Below are positions 7,198-15,673 of a stretch of DNA of 64,000 nucleotides, in pieces; positions within the stretch are counted from its first letter, which is position 1; each line of letters starts with the position of its first letter. Origin of the DNA: Avichristensenella sp031550535 (GTDB lineage: Bacteria > Bacillota > Clostridia > Christensenellales > Aristaeellaceae); contig JAVBOM010000061.1 in the NCBI GenBank assembly GCA_031550535.1, positions 3,282 to 67,281 on the forward strand, written 5' to 3'. Below the pieces are notes generated by a model that was not told the DNA's origin, searched no databases, and worked only from the letters and a program-made list of their open reading frames with translations. The translations under genes were made by a program, and so were the position numbers.

Positions 7198-8451
7198 ATG
7201 ATCGATTTGGCCTCTATTCGCGCGGTGGATCCGGAGCTGGCCTCTGCAATGGACAGCGAGCTTGTCCGTCAGCGGGACCACTTGGAGCTCATCGCGTCGG
7301 AAAACTATGTGAGCCCGGCGGTGATGGCCGCACTGGGGTCCCATTTGACGAACAAGTATGCGGAAGGATATCCGGGCAAGCGGTATTACGGCGGATGCGA
7401 ATATGTGGATATTGCGGAGGAGCTCGCGCGTGCACGCGCGAAGCTTCTCTTTCACGCTGAGCACGCCAACGTGCAGCCGCATTCCGGCGCGCAGGCCAAC
7501 ATGGCCGTGTACTACGGCTTCCTGAAGCCCGGCGATACCGTGGTGGGCATGAACCTGTCGCACGGCGGGCACCTGACGCACGGCAGCCCGGCCAACATCT
7601 CCGGCACATACTTCCGCTTCATCCCCTACGGCGTGACCGAGGCGGAGGAAACGATCGATTATGACGCGCTGCGCGATCTTGTCAAAGAAAACAAGCCTAA
7701 GATGATCGTGGCGGGCGCGAGCGCGTACCCGCGCATTATCGATTTTGCCGCCATCGGCGAAATCGCGCGCGAGTTTGGCGCGCTGTACATGGTGGACATG
7801 GCGCATATCGCGGGCCTTGTGGCCGCAGGCCTGCACCCCAGCCCTGTCCCGCACGCGGATTTTGTCACCACCACCACGCACAAAACGCTGCGCGGCCCGC
7901 GCGGCGGTATGATCCTCTGCCGCGCTGAGAACGCGAAAGCGATTGACAAGGCGATTTTCCCCGGCACACAGGGCGGCCCCTTGATGCACTGCATCGCCGC
8001 GAAGGCCGTCGCGTTCAAGGAGGCGCTGGAACCGTCGTTCGCCGCGTACCAACAGCGCATTCTGGACAACGCCAAGGCGTTGGAGCGCGCGTTCCACGCG
8101 AACGGCGTGCGCATGGTTTCCGGCGGCACGGACAACCACCTGATGCTGCTGGATCTGACGGGCACGGGGGTGACTGGCAAGGCGCTGGAGGCGCTGCTGG
8201 GCCGCGCCAACATCACCGTCAACAAGAACACCATCCCCAAGGAGACGCTCAGCCCGTTCGTCACCAGCGGCATCCGCATCGGCACCTCCGCGCTGACCAC
8301 GCGCGGCATGAACGAGGCCGACATGGCGAAGATCGCCGGATGGATGGCCCGTGTGCTCAAAGAAGGCGAGGCGGCTGTCGACGCCGTGCGCGGAGAGGTT
8401 TTGGCGCTGTGCGCGCGGTATCCGCTGTATCAAAACGACATCATCGCATAA
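7198..8451 (+). CDS. glyA: Serine hydroxymethyltransferase
   Basis: This 417-residue PLP enzyme interconverts serine and glycine with transfer of a one-carbon unit to tetrahydrofolate. Visible are the N-terminal ELIASENYVSPAV, the substrate loop NKYAEGYPGKRYYGG, SGAQANMAVY, the PLP-Asp region VDMAHIAGL and the Schiff-base lysine in TTTTHKTLRGPRGG. Length is normal for the bacterial family. AAGGAGGAG lies 8 nt before the ATG. It has its own promoter and a terminator, so it is probably monocistronic, although the downstream Fe-S operon promoter begins inside that terminator. Confidence 0.97.
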   Translation: MIDLASIRAVDPELASAMDSELVRQRDHLELIASENYVSPAVMAALGSHLTNKYAEGYPGKRYYGGCEYVDIAEELARARAKLLFHAEHANVQPHSGAQANMAVYYGFLKPGDTVVGMNLSHGGHLTHGSPANISGTYFRFIPYGVTEAEETIDYDALRDLVKENKPKMIVAGASAYPRIIDFAAIGEIAREFGALYMVDMAHIAGLVAAGLHPSPVPHADFVTTTTHKTLRGPRGGMILCRAENAKAIDKAIFPGTQGGPLMHCIAAKAVAFKEALEPSFAAYQQRILDNAKALERAFHANGVRMVSGGTDNHLMLLDLTGTGVTGKALEALLGRANITVNKNTIPKETLSPFVTSGIRIGTSALTTRGMNEADMAKIAGWMARVLKEGEAAVDAVRGEVLALCARYPLYQNDIIA

Positions 8452-8479
8452 TCCCGAGTAAATTTGTCAAAAATAGCGG

Positions 8480-8501
8480 CGCCCCCTCTTGACAGGGGGC
8501 G
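8480..8501 (+). terminator. glyA terminator overlapping the iscR promoter
   Basis: An 8-bp stem (CGCCCCCT with AGGGGGCG) has the 6-nt loop CTTGAC. The iscR -35 box TTGACA spans this loop and the first base of the 3' arm. Confidence 0.7.
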
Positions 8502-8543
8502 TTTGGCGTGTTAGCATCATACCCGAGGAAACTACTCGGGATT
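8489..8543 (+). promoter_or_regulatory. iscR promoter and Rrf2-type operator
   Basis: -35 TTGACA (8489-8494), 17-bp spacer, -10 TAGCAT (8512-8517). A perfect inverted repeat CCCGAG (8522-8527)/CTCGGG (8535-8540) with a 7-nt spacer, in the wider context ATACCCGAG...ACTCGGGAT, lies on the expected transcription start. It resembles Rrf2/IscR boxes of Clostridia, so autorepression by the encoded regulator is likely. Confidence 0.75.
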
Positions 8544-8603
8544 GCATGCCGGGTTTGGCCCGAACCGAACGTCGAGTGTTTTGACACTTGGGGAGGTGAG
8601 ACC

Positions 8604-9026
8604 GTGAAGCTATCGACCCGCTGCCGGTACGGCATCCATGCGATGTTTGACCTGGCGCAGAACGCGGGCGCCGGGCCGCAGACCATCCGCGCCATCGCGG
8701 AAAGGCAGCTCGTGCCCGAGCAATACCTGGAGCAGATCATCGGCGTGCTCCGCCGGGAGGGGTTGGTCAAGAGCGTTCGCGGCGCACAGGGTGGGTACAT
8801 GCTCGCCTGGGAGCCGAGCGAGATCTCCATCGGGCAACTCATTCGCCTGCTGGAAGGGCCGGTGGTCATGGCCGACTGCATCGTCGACGCGGACGCGTGC
8901 GTCCGGAGCGGCCAGTGTCCGTCGCGTCTTGTATGGGAGCGGCTGACCGACTGCATCAACAAGGTGGTGGACTCCGTCACCTTGCAGGACATGCTGGCGG
9001 ATCAGGAACGCTTAATGGAGAGGTAG
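8604..9026 (+). CDS. iscR: Rrf2-family Fe-S cluster regulator (IscR type)
   Basis: This 140-residue winged-helix regulator starts at GTG 8604, 7 nt after GGAGG; the frame is open further upstream but contains the promoter and operator. The N-terminal KLSTRCRYGIHAMFDLA and the helix-turn-helix with wing VRGAQGGYML are typical of Rrf2. Cys92, Cys99 and Cys105 are positioned like the Fe-S ligands of IscR; the fourth IscR ligand (His) is not evident. It probably senses cluster status and represses the downstream iscS-iscU genes. The stop codon TAG falls inside the edge of a dispersed two-hairpin element. Confidence 0.9.
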   Translation: MKLSTRCRYGIHAMFDLAQNAGAGPQTIRAIAERQLVPEQYLEQIIGVLRREGLVKSVRGAQGGYMLAWEPSEISIGQLIRLLEGPVVMADCIVDADACVRSGQCPSRLVWERLTDCINKVVDSVTLQDMLADQERLMER

Positions 9027-9078
9027 GGATTTCTTGCGAAATCCCCTTATGGCGCGGATTGTTCCAATCAGCGCCGCC
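9022..9078 (+). repeat. Two-hairpin dispersed element, copy B
   Basis: GGTAGGGATTTC, loop TTGC, GAAATCCCC, TTATGGCGC, then a second hairpin ending GCGCCGCC. It lies within the iscR-iscS gap and its first bases provide the iscR stop codon. Confidence 0.85.
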
Positions 9079-9098
9079 ATCAGAGAAAGGGTGATATA

Positions 9099-10283
9099 AT
9101 GAGGCGGGTATACATGGACAACGCGGCGACGACCCGCGTCAAGGACGAAGTCTTAACGGCGATGCTGCCGTATTTCACGGAGGTTTACGGCAACCCGTCG
9201 AGCATACACGGCTTTGGCCGCGAGGCAAAGAAGGCCATCGAGCGAGCGCGTGAGCAGGTCGCGGCGGCGATCGGCGCGGACAAGGGCGAAATCTACTTCA
9301 CGGGCGGCGGCACCGAGGCGGACAACTGGATCGTCAAGGGCGTGGCGTTCGCGAATCAGAAAAAAGGCAAGCACATCATCACGTCCGCCATCGAGCACCA
9401 CGCGCTGCTGCACACTTGCCAATGGTTGGAAAAGCAGGGGTTTTCCGTGACGTACCTGCCGGTGGACGCGGACGGGCTGGTGGACCCGAAGGCGCTGGAG
9501 AGCGCGATGACGGACCAGACGATCCTGGTTTCCATCATGTTTGCCAACAACGAGATCGGCACCATCCAGCCGGTTGAGGAGCTGGCGGCCATCGCCCACG
9601 CGCGCGGCGCGGTGTTCCACACGGACGCGGTGCAGGCCATCGGCGCGGTGCCGGTGGATGTCCAGCGGATGGGCATCGACGCGCTGTCCATCGCGGCGCA
9701 CAAATTCCACGGCCCCAAGGGCGTCGGTGCGCTGTATTTGAAGAAGGGCATCCGCGTAGACGTGAACCAGCAGGGCGGCGCGCAGGAGCGATCAAGGCGC
9801 GGCGGCACGGAGAACGTGCCCGGCATCGTGGGCATGGGCAAGGCCATCGAGCTGGCGACGGAGAACCTGCCCGCGCACGCGGAGCGGTTGACCCGCATGC
9901 GGGACAAGCTGATTTCCGGCATCCTGGAAAACATCCCGGATGTGCGCCTGAACGGGCACGCCACCAAGCGCCTGCCGAACAACGTCAACGTGTCCGTCCG
10001 GTATATCGAAGGGGAAGCACTGCTGCTGAGCCTCGATCTGGTGGGCATCGCGGGCTCCAGCGGCTCGGCGTGCACGTCCGGTTCGCTCGACCCGTCCCAT
10101 GTGCTGCTGGGCATCGGTCTGCCGCACGAGATCGCGCACGGATCGCTTCGCCTGTCGCTGGGCGATTTCAACACGGACGAGGACGTGGACTATGTGCTGG
10201 AGCAACTACCCCAGATCGTGACGCGGCTGCGGAACATGTCGCCGCTTTTCATACAGGCAAAAGGAGGAGAAGTACTTGTATAG
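9099..10283 (+). CDS. iscS: Cysteine desulfurase
   Basis: This 394-residue class V aminotransferase-fold PLP enzyme removes sulfur from cysteine for Fe-S cluster assembly. Landmarks are the start MDNAATT, SAIEHHALLHTC, the PLP-Asp in TDAVQAIG, the PLP lysine in AAHKFHGPKGVGALY and the sulfur-accepting cysteine in GSACTSGSLDPSH. The loop before the catalytic Cys is of the long IscS/NifS-I type. AAGGGTG precedes the ATG. It overlaps iscU by 8 bp and follows iscR, a compact iscRSU layout typical of Clostridia. Confidence 0.95.
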   Translation: MRRVYMDNAATTRVKDEVLTAMLPYFTEVYGNPSSIHGFGREAKKAIERAREQVAAAIGADKGEIYFTGGGTEADNWIVKGVAFANQKKGKHIITSAIEHHALLHTCQWLEKQGFSVTYLPVDADGLVDPKALESAMTDQTILVSIMFANNEIGTIQPVEELAAIAHARGAVFHTDAVQAIGAVPVDVQRMGIDALSIAAHKFHGPKGVGALYLKKGIRVDVNQQGGAQERSRRGGTENVPGIVGMGKAIELATENLPAHAERLTRMRDKLISGILENIPDVRLNGHATKRLPNNVNVSVRYIEGEALLLSLDLVGIAGSSGSACTSGSLDPSHVLLGIGLPHEIAHGSLRLSLGDFNTDEDVDYVLEQLPQIVTRLRNMSPLFIQAKGGEVLV

Positions 10284-10653
10284 CGAAAAAGTGATGGACC
10301 ACTTTGAGAATCCGCGCAATGTGGGGGAACTGGAAAACGCCGACGGCGTGGGCACGGTGGGAAACGCCAAGTGCGGGGACATCATGCGGATGTACATCCA
10401 GGTGGAGGACGGCATCATCACGGATGTCCGGTTCAAGACGTTTGGCTGTGGCGCGGCCATCGCGACCAGCAGCATGGCGACCGAGATGGTCAAGGGCAAG
10501 ACCATCGACGAGGCGCTGGAACTGACAAATCAGGCGGTCGCAGAGGCGCTGGGCGGACTGCCGCCGGTGAAGATGCACTGCTCGCTGCTGGCCGAGGAGG
10601 CCATCAAGGCGGCGATTGAGGATTATAAGGCAAAGCATCCTGTGAGCGTGTGA
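10276..10653 (+). CDS. iscU: Fe-S cluster assembly scaffold
   Basis: This 125-residue IscU/NifU N-domain protein assembles clusters with sulfur from IscS. The three scaffold cysteines are visible in GNAKCGD, FKTFGCGAAIATSS and KMHCSLLAEEAI, with the Asp after the first Cys. It begins at TTG 10276 with a strong AAGGAGGAGA site just upstream, inside the end of iscS. The family normally starts with the MYSEKVMDHFENPRN stretch seen here, which supports the unusual start codon. It is the last gene of the operon, before a bidirectional terminator. Confidence 0.95.
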   Translation: MYSEKVMDHFENPRNVGELENADGVGTVGNAKCGDIMRMYIQVEDGIITDVRFKTFGCGAAIATSSMATEMVKGKTIDEALELTNQAVAEALGGLPPVKMHCSLLAEEAIKAAIEDYKAKHPVSV

Positions 10654-10668
10654 TGAAATGCAATACGG

Positions 10669-10708
10669 AAAGCCCCTTCCCGATCCATGTGGACGGAGAA
10701 GGGGCTTT
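10669..10708. terminator. Bidirectional terminator between iscU and deoB
   Basis: An 11-bp perfect stem (AAAGCCCCTTC with GAAGGGGCTTT) lies between convergent genes; A and T runs flank it on both sides. Confidence 0.85.
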
Positions 10709-10718
10709 TGCGTTACAA

Positions 10719-11873
10719 TCAGTTGAGCGCTCTGTAGAACGACGCCCCGCACAGCCGTTCCGGCAGCCCGAACATGTCAAGCACCGTCGCGGCGATGTCG
10801 CCGAACGTCGCGCGCGTGCCCAGGTCCACCGCGCCGATGCCGCGCCGCCAGCACAGCAGCGGCACGTATTCGCGCGTGTGGTCCGTGCCGGGATAGCACG
10901 GGTCGCAGCCGTGGTCGGCGGTGAAGAGCAGCAGGTCGTCATCGCCCATGCGCGCCATCAAGTCCGGCACCGCGAGGTCCACGGCTTCCAGCGCGCGCGC
11001 AAAGCCGTCCGTGTCGTTCCGGTGGCCGTACACCATATCAAAATCGACCAGATTCACGAAAATGAGGCCGTTCACGGGCTTTTCCATCTGCGCTAGCGTG
11101 GACGCGATACACGCCGGGTTCCCGCTCGCGTGGTCCGAGGCGGTCAAGCCGCGATGGGCGAAAATATCCTCGATTTTGCCCACGCCGACCACATCCAGGC
11201 CCGCGCGCTTCATCACGTCCAGCATTGTATCCGAAGGTGGCGGCACGGAAAAGTCTCGCCGGTTGCCGGTGCGGGTGAACGCGCCCGGCTGGCCGACAAA
11301 GGGCCGCGCGATGACGCGCCCCACGGAATATGGCCCGGCCAGGATGCCGCGCGCGACCTCGCAAATGCGCCAAAGCTCCTCGGGCGGAATAATGTCCTCG
11401 TGCGCGGCGATCTGAAACACGCTGTCCGCCGACGTATAGACAATGGGTTTGCCGGTTTTCATGTGCTCCTCGCCAAGCGTGACGAGGATTTCCGTGCCGC
11501 TGGACGCGTAGTTGCCCAGCGTCCCGCGCCCGATCGCGCGCTCGAACGGCTCCATCACCTCCGGCGGGAAACCATCCGGGAACGTGGGGAAGGGCGCGGC
11601 CAGCTTCACGCCGGCCATCTCCCAGTGGCCGGTCGTCGTGTCCTTGCCGGCGGACTGCTCCGTCAGGCGGCCATACGCGCCCGATACCGGCTCCGCGCCG
11701 CCGGAAAGGCTCGGTAGGCGCCCCAGGCCGAGCCCGCGCAGATGGGGCAAATGGGGATTTGCCTCTTCGATTACATGCCCGAGCGTGTTCGCGCCCTCGT
11801 CCCCGTAAGCCTTGGCGTCCGGCGCGCTGCCGCAACCCACGCCATCCAGCACAATCAGGATTGCCTTTTTCAT
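10719..11873 (-). CDS. deoB: Phosphopentomutase
   Basis: This 384-residue alkaline-phosphatase-superfamily enzyme interconverts (deoxy)ribose 1- and 5-phosphates, linking nucleoside phosphorolysis to central metabolism. Metal-site motifs are ILIVLDGVGCGSAPDA, the phosphothreonine region GKDTTTGHWEM, DFDMVYGHRND, FTADHGCDP and the TDHTREYVP segment. The ATG at 11873 overlaps the spo0A stop as ATGA, implying translational coupling. A purine nucleoside phosphorylase gene elsewhere in the window (18.5 kb) would supply its substrate. Confidence 0.96.
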   Translation of the reverse strand: MKKAILIVLDGVGCGSAPDAKAYGDEGANTLGHVIEEANPHLPHLRGLGLGRLPSLSGGAEPVSGAYGRLTEQSAGKDTTTGHWEMAGVKLAAPFPTFPDGFPPEVMEPFERAIGRGTLGNYASSGTEILVTLGEEHMKTGKPIVYTSADSVFQIAAHEDIIPPEELWRICEVARGILAGPYSVGRVIARPFVGQPGAFTRTGNRRDFSVPPPSDTMLDVMKRAGLDVVGVGKIEDIFAHRGLTASDHASGNPACIASTLAQMEKPVNGLIFVNLVDFDMVYGHRNDTDGFARALEAVDLAVPDLMARMGDDDLLLFTADHGCDPCYPGTDHTREYVPLLCWRRGIGAVDLGTRATFGDIAATVLDMFGLPERLCGASFYRALN

Positions 11874-12631
11874 TTGCTGACCCTCTCTAGTGTCATCCGC
11901 TCCCGCAGTTGCTCCGCGAGCATGGCGACGCATTCCGTGTTCGTCGGCTTGCCGCGCTGCGGGTCGATGCTGTTGCCAAAAATGCGGTGGATCGCCAGCA
12001 CGCTGCCGCGTGTCCACGTGGCCTCGATCGCGTGGCGAATCGCCCGCTCGACGCTGTGGTCGGTCACCCCGCAGTGCGCCGCGATGAGCGGATAGAGCTT
12101 TCCCGTTGCCTGGCGGAGCAGTCGGTCGTCGGCGGAAACCAGCGCCACGGCCTCGGCAAGGTATTGAAACCCCTTGAGGCTTTCTGGCATACCCATCTCC
12201 GTCAGTTGCGATTTCGCCATCTCTACGCGCCCCTCAGCATGCCGCAGCGCCAAAACAGACGGCCCGGCCGTCTCGTCTAGCAGCGTCGCCATGAGCGTGT
12301 CCGGGCCTACCGGCTTTAAGAGCACGGCATCCGCGCCCAGGCTGACGGCGCGCTCCCGCGCGTCCGCGCCAAGCGCGGTGACCACCGCGATATACGGATA
12401 CCGCCGCAAAGGCCGGGCGGAGAGCGCCTCCAGCACGCCAAAGCCGTCTCGCTGCGGCAGCACCAGTGAAAGTGCCACCGCGTCGGGCAGAAGCGTCTCA
12501 ATCGCTTGCAAGGCCGCGCTGCCGTCCGCGGCGGCGTCCACGACAAGCCCGCGCCGCATCAGCATCGCGCAGAATGATTCCCTCGTACTCCGGTCACCTT
12601 CCGCCACCAAAACCCGCATCATCTCGTCCAT
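11870..12631 (-). CDS. spo0A: Spo0A homolog with a degenerate receiver domain
   Basis: This 253-residue protein is the sporulation master regulator by its C-terminal DNA-binding domain (about 135-253: LKGFQYLAEAV, SVERAIRHAIEATWTRG, KPTNTECVAMLAEQLR) and by its position next to spoIVB. The receiver (residues 5-120) keeps Thr85 and Lys106, but the phosphoacceptor Asp is Ser55 (codon TCA, in AVALSLVLPQRDG) and the metal-binding Asp pair is Glu11-Gly12. Phosphorelay activation should therefore be impossible or altered. No good ribosome binding site precedes the ATG at 12631; ATGs at 12622 or 12619 are alternatives. A terminator separates it from spoIVB. A weak sigma-H-like match (AGGAAAC and CGAAG) lies at 12642-12667. 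Confidence 0.9.
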   Translation of the reverse strand: MDEMMRVLVAEGDRSTRESFCAMLMRRGLVVDAAADGSAALQAIETLLPDAVALSLVLPQRDGFGVLEALSARPLRRYPYIAVVTALGADARERAVSLGADAVLLKPVGPDTLMATLLDETAGPSVLALRHAEGRVEMAKSQLTEMGMPESLKGFQYLAEAVALVSADDRLLRQATGKLYPLIAAHCGVTDHSVERAIRHAIEATWTRGSVLAIHRIFGNSIDPQRGKPTNTECVAMLAEQLRERMTLERVSK

Positions 12632-12771
12632 GGTGGGAATGCTTCGACGCGGGGGATTGCGTTTCCTGCCGCGCGGGATGGATTCAGCGGTTATCGGGGA
12701 GGCTGGGGTGCCGGCGCTCGGATATTGCCGCGCCGAATGGCGCGTGGTCCTCCATAGAGTTTTTGTGGAGG

Positions 12772-12805
12772 AAAAAAGGGGCGGAACAACTCAGCATTCC
12801 GCCCC
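12772..12805 (-). terminator. Terminator after spoIVB
   Basis: On the minus strand a 9-bp stem (GGGGCGGAA with TTCCGCCCC) is followed by six T residues. Confidence 0.85.
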
Positions 12806-12820
12806 CCAAAAGCGCAGGGT

Positions 12821-14074
12821 TCACACCCTCACCCCGTCCGCCTGCGCCAGCATCCATTCGATATACACGCCGTATCCCTGCGTGGGGTCGTTGACGAACA
12901 CGTGCGTCACCGCGCCGATGATCCGCCCGTCCTGCAGGATCGGGCTGCCGCTCATGCCCTGCACAATGCCGCCGGTTTTTTCCAGCAAGTCCGGGTCCGT
13001 CACGCGGAGCGTCATGCTCTTTTGCGCGGCGGAGTTCTGCCGCGCCACGCGCGTGACCTCAACCGCGTACTCGTGTGGGCCGGTATCGTCCAGCGTGGTG
13101 ATGATCGTAGCCGGACCCGTGTGGACCATGGCCTGGGAAGCGACCGGCACGCCGTTTGGATACAGCGGGCAGAGAATCGGCGCATCGGCCATGCCGTAAA
13201 TGCCAAAGCTATTGTTCAGGCGGATGTTGCCCAGCAGGACACGGTCGCGCAAAAAGGAGCCCTGCAGTTCGCCGGGGCTTCCGCGCTCGCCCTTCTTGAT
13301 GCCGACGATGGTCGACTGCAGAATGGAGCCTTCGCGCACGGGCAGCGTCACGCCGGTATCAATATCGCTGATCGCGTGACCCAGCGCGCCGTAGGTTTTG
13401 GATGCGGGGTCATAGAACGACAGCGTGCCGACGCCCGCCGTGCTGTCCCGCACCCATAGGCCCAGGCGCAGGCGGCCGTCCACGGAGTCCTTCACGGGCA
13501 GGATGGAGGCGGTTTTCCCGCTCCCGCTGCGGCTATAGGCAATGCTCATGGGTCCCGTGCTGTGCTGGGAGACCAGTTCCGTCAAATGCGCCGCGCTTTG
13601 CACTTCCTTTCCATCGATGGAAAGAATCAGGTCGCCGACGCGCAGCCCGGCTGTTTTCGCGGGGCTTTCGGCGTTCCCGGCCAGGTCGGAGGTACCGACG
13701 ATCAGCACACCCTGGGTATTCAGCGCCGCGCCGATGGACGACCCGCCGGGCATCAGCATCCGTTCCGGCGCGACAGCCACGGCGACACTCTTGACCGGAA
13801 CGCCGAACATGGAGACGGTTAGCTTCGTTTCACCCACCTGCGCACCCACCACGTCGATTGATTCGTCCGTGGACGCCAGCACTTGCATGCCGGAGTCGGC
13901 GGAAGAGATGGTAAACGGCCAGCCAATGGTAAACGCGTGCACTTCGCCCGTACGCACCTGAAGCGTATCCGGCAGCGCGCGCACCGCCTGCATCTGCGGG
14001 GAGTAGTTGGCCATCACGACCAAAAGGGAGAGGATAACGCCGATGGACTGACGCCATGTTTGTTTGGATCGCAT
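12821..14074 (-). CDS. spoIVB: SpoIVB peptidase (S55)
   Basis: This 417-residue protein has an N-terminal membrane anchor/signal (about residues 8-30), a PDZ domain (about 120-200: GLRVGDLILSIDGKEV) and the S55 peptidase domain. Visible are the catalytic His in YGALGHAISD and the catalytic Ser in QGMSGSPILQDGRI, followed by AVTHVFVNDPTQGYG. In sporulating Bacilli and Clostridia SpoIVB is secreted by the forespore and triggers SpoIVFB-dependent pro-sigma-K processing. Its presence upstream of spo0A is the canonical order and argues that this organism descends from, or is, a spore former. Confidence 0.93.
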   Translation of the reverse strand: MRSKQTWRQSIGVILSLLVVMANYSPQMQAVRALPDTLQVRTGEVHAFTIGWPFTISSADSGMQVLASTDESIDVVGAQVGETKLTVSMFGVPVKSVAVAVAPERMLMPGGSSIGAALNTQGVLIVGTSDLAGNAESPAKTAGLRVGDLILSIDGKEVQSAAHLTELVSQHSTGPMSIAYSRSGSGKTASILPVKDSVDGRLRLGLWVRDSTAGVGTLSFYDPASKTYGALGHAISDIDTGVTLPVREGSILQSTIVGIKKGERGSPGELQGSFLRDRVLLGNIRLNNSFGIYGMADAPILCPLYPNGVPVASQAMVHTGPATIITTLDDTGPHEYAVEVTRVARQNSAAQKSMTLRVTDPDLLEKTGGIVQGMSGSPILQDGRIIGAVTHVFVNDPTQGYGVYIEWMLAQADGVRV

Positions 14075-14198
14075 GCTCCGCGCCCCCTGTTTTTTTCTTC
14101 GGTACAGGATGGGCGCGCGGACGCCGAACTATGCTGGCGCAAAAAGGAAGCGCAGGGAGTGACGGGTTTGTGGGTGGTTTATTATTTCAAAACAACGC

Positions 14199-14237
14199 AA
14201 AAAAAGAGGGCGGCTGACCTCGCGGGTCAACCGTCCC
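14199..14237 (-). terminator. Terminator downstream of the SH3-domain gene
   Basis: On the minus strand an imperfect 12-13 bp stem (GGGACGGTTGACC with GGTCAGCCGCCC) is followed by a run of seven T after CTC. Confidence 0.8.
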
Positions 14238-14299
14238 ATTTTATCTTTCGCGGCCGGTTGCCGCGTGCTTTTGTATCGCGAATGATTTGATTACTTGGA

Positions 14300-14356
14300 G
14301 GCGGCGCTGATTTAAAAATCGGGCGCCATGGAAGGATTCCGCCAGGAATCCTTACC
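14300..14356 (-). repeat. Two-hairpin dispersed element, copy C
   Basis: In minus orientation: GGTAAGGATTCC, loop TGGC, GGAATCC, CATGGCGCC, then the GATT/AATC hairpin and GCGCCGCC. The TAA stop of the SH3-domain gene lies in its first bases. Confidence 0.85.
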
Positions 14357-15578
14357 GCAGGAAATTGTTGACCATGTAGCCGGTCATAAAGCCGGTACCG
14401 TCCTTGACGATCACCTTGCTCCAGGTCGGATAGGAGACAACCACCGTGGCCGCCGCGCCGCTCTGCACCTTCTTCAACACGCTGAAGCCGTAGCCGGCGC
14501 CAGAACGAAGATTCACAAAGCTGCCATTGTTGGACACGGTCTTGTCGGGGGAAGCCACCTTGCTGGTGAACTGGACGTATTTGGCCATCATGTAGCCAAC
14601 CGTTCCATTCACGGACACGCGGTGCCATTCCTTGCCCGCCGCGAGTACAGTCACCTTCGCGCCATTGTAGTACTGGCCGAGGGAGTAGCTGGAGCTGCTG
14701 GGCTCGCTGCGCAGATTGAGCGAGGAGCCGTAGGGCGTGCTCACGACCGCGCTATAGCCGCGCTTGGTGGTCGCATTCGCTTTCGCCTGATCAATCGTCC
14801 AGCCGCCATCAAAGGCGAGGTACTTGGTGGTCATGTAGCCGACCAGGTTGCCGACCTGCACCTTGCACCAGGTCGCGCCGTGGGTCAGGATCTTGATGCG
14901 CGCGCCATAGCCAACAGAGGCGATGACAGCGGAGGAAGAGCTGGCCCAGGTACGCAGGTTCAGGTTGCCGCCGTTGAACGTACGCACGGTCGCGTTCGCG
15001 CCGTCGGTGTACGTCGGGGCAATGGGCTTGGGGGCAGGAGCGGGCGCCGGAGCGGGACGGCTGCCACCGATGCTCAGGTAACGGGTAAGCACATAGCCGC
15101 AGAAATCGCCAACGCGAATCTGGGTCCAGGTGTCGCCGTAGCTCAGCACGGAGACGGACTCGCCGCTGTACAGCTGCGTGATCACACGCGCATGGGTGGA
15201 CGGGGTCTCGCGGAGGTTCACCGGGCCGGTGGTGACGGTCGCTGCTTTGCCGGACTTGCCGGGGTTGTAGCTGCCGTCGTCCCTGCCGGTGGAGACAAAG
15301 CTGCTATGAATGTAGCCGGCAATGCCGTTGACCCACACGGAGTACCACTCGCCATCCTGGCGGGCGATCTGCACCTGCGTTCCGACGCAGACACAGCAGA
15401 GCGTCGGGGCGTCGAAGCTGCCCCACTCGCGGACATTTACGGAGTTTCCGCCGTAAGGATTCCGCACGATGCCGTAGGTGTTCGCCAGGGCGGGAACCGC
15501 CGCCACAACGAGGACCGACATGATTAACAGGGCGCAAAACCATCTTTTGTGCGTGAGAGTCCCAGTGGATTGCCTCAT
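14352..15578 (-). CDS. Secreted protein with five bacterial SH3 repeats
   Basis: This 408-residue protein has a signal peptide (basic start, then ALLIMSVLVVAAVPALA) and five SH3b-type repeats of about 60 residues. Each shows the (L/V)NLR or VNVR core and a W..V...G..GY(M/I/V) end; an Ala/Pro hinge (PAPAPAPAPKP) separates repeats 2 and 3. SH3b repeats usually bind peptidoglycan or cell-surface material. No catalytic domain is present, so an adhesin or wall-binding role is likely. The ATG at 15578 was chosen for its AAAGGGAGG site and signal peptide; the frame is open further upstream. Its stop codon lies within dispersed element C. Confidence 0.85.
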   Translation of the reverse strand: MRQSTGTLTHKRWFCALLIMSVLVVAAVPALANTYGIVRNPYGGNSVNVREWGSFDAPTLCCVCVGTQVQIARQDGEWYSVWVNGIAGYIHSSFVSTGRDDGSYNPGKSGKAATVTTGPVNLRETPSTHARVITQLYSGESVSVLSYGDTWTQIRVGDFCGYVLTRYLSIGGSRPAPAPAPAPKPIAPTYTDGANATVRTFNGGNLNLRTWASSSSAVIASVGYGARIKILTHGATWCKVQVGNLVGYMTTKYLAFDGGWTIDQAKANATTKRGYSAVVSTPYGSSLNLRSEPSSSSYSLGQYYNGAKVTVLAAGKEWHRVSVNGTVGYMMAKYVQFTSKVASPDKTVSNNGSFVNLRSGAGYGFSVLKKVQSGAAATVVVSYPTWSKVIVKDGTGFMTGYMVNNFLR

Positions 15579-15673
15579 TTGGGAAATCCCTCCCTTTGCG
15601 TGATTTGCAGGAGAATTTCGCCTGCTCTTCCTTCGACGCACAGGTTTGGAGGATAGTTCCCTAAAATGTCGCA

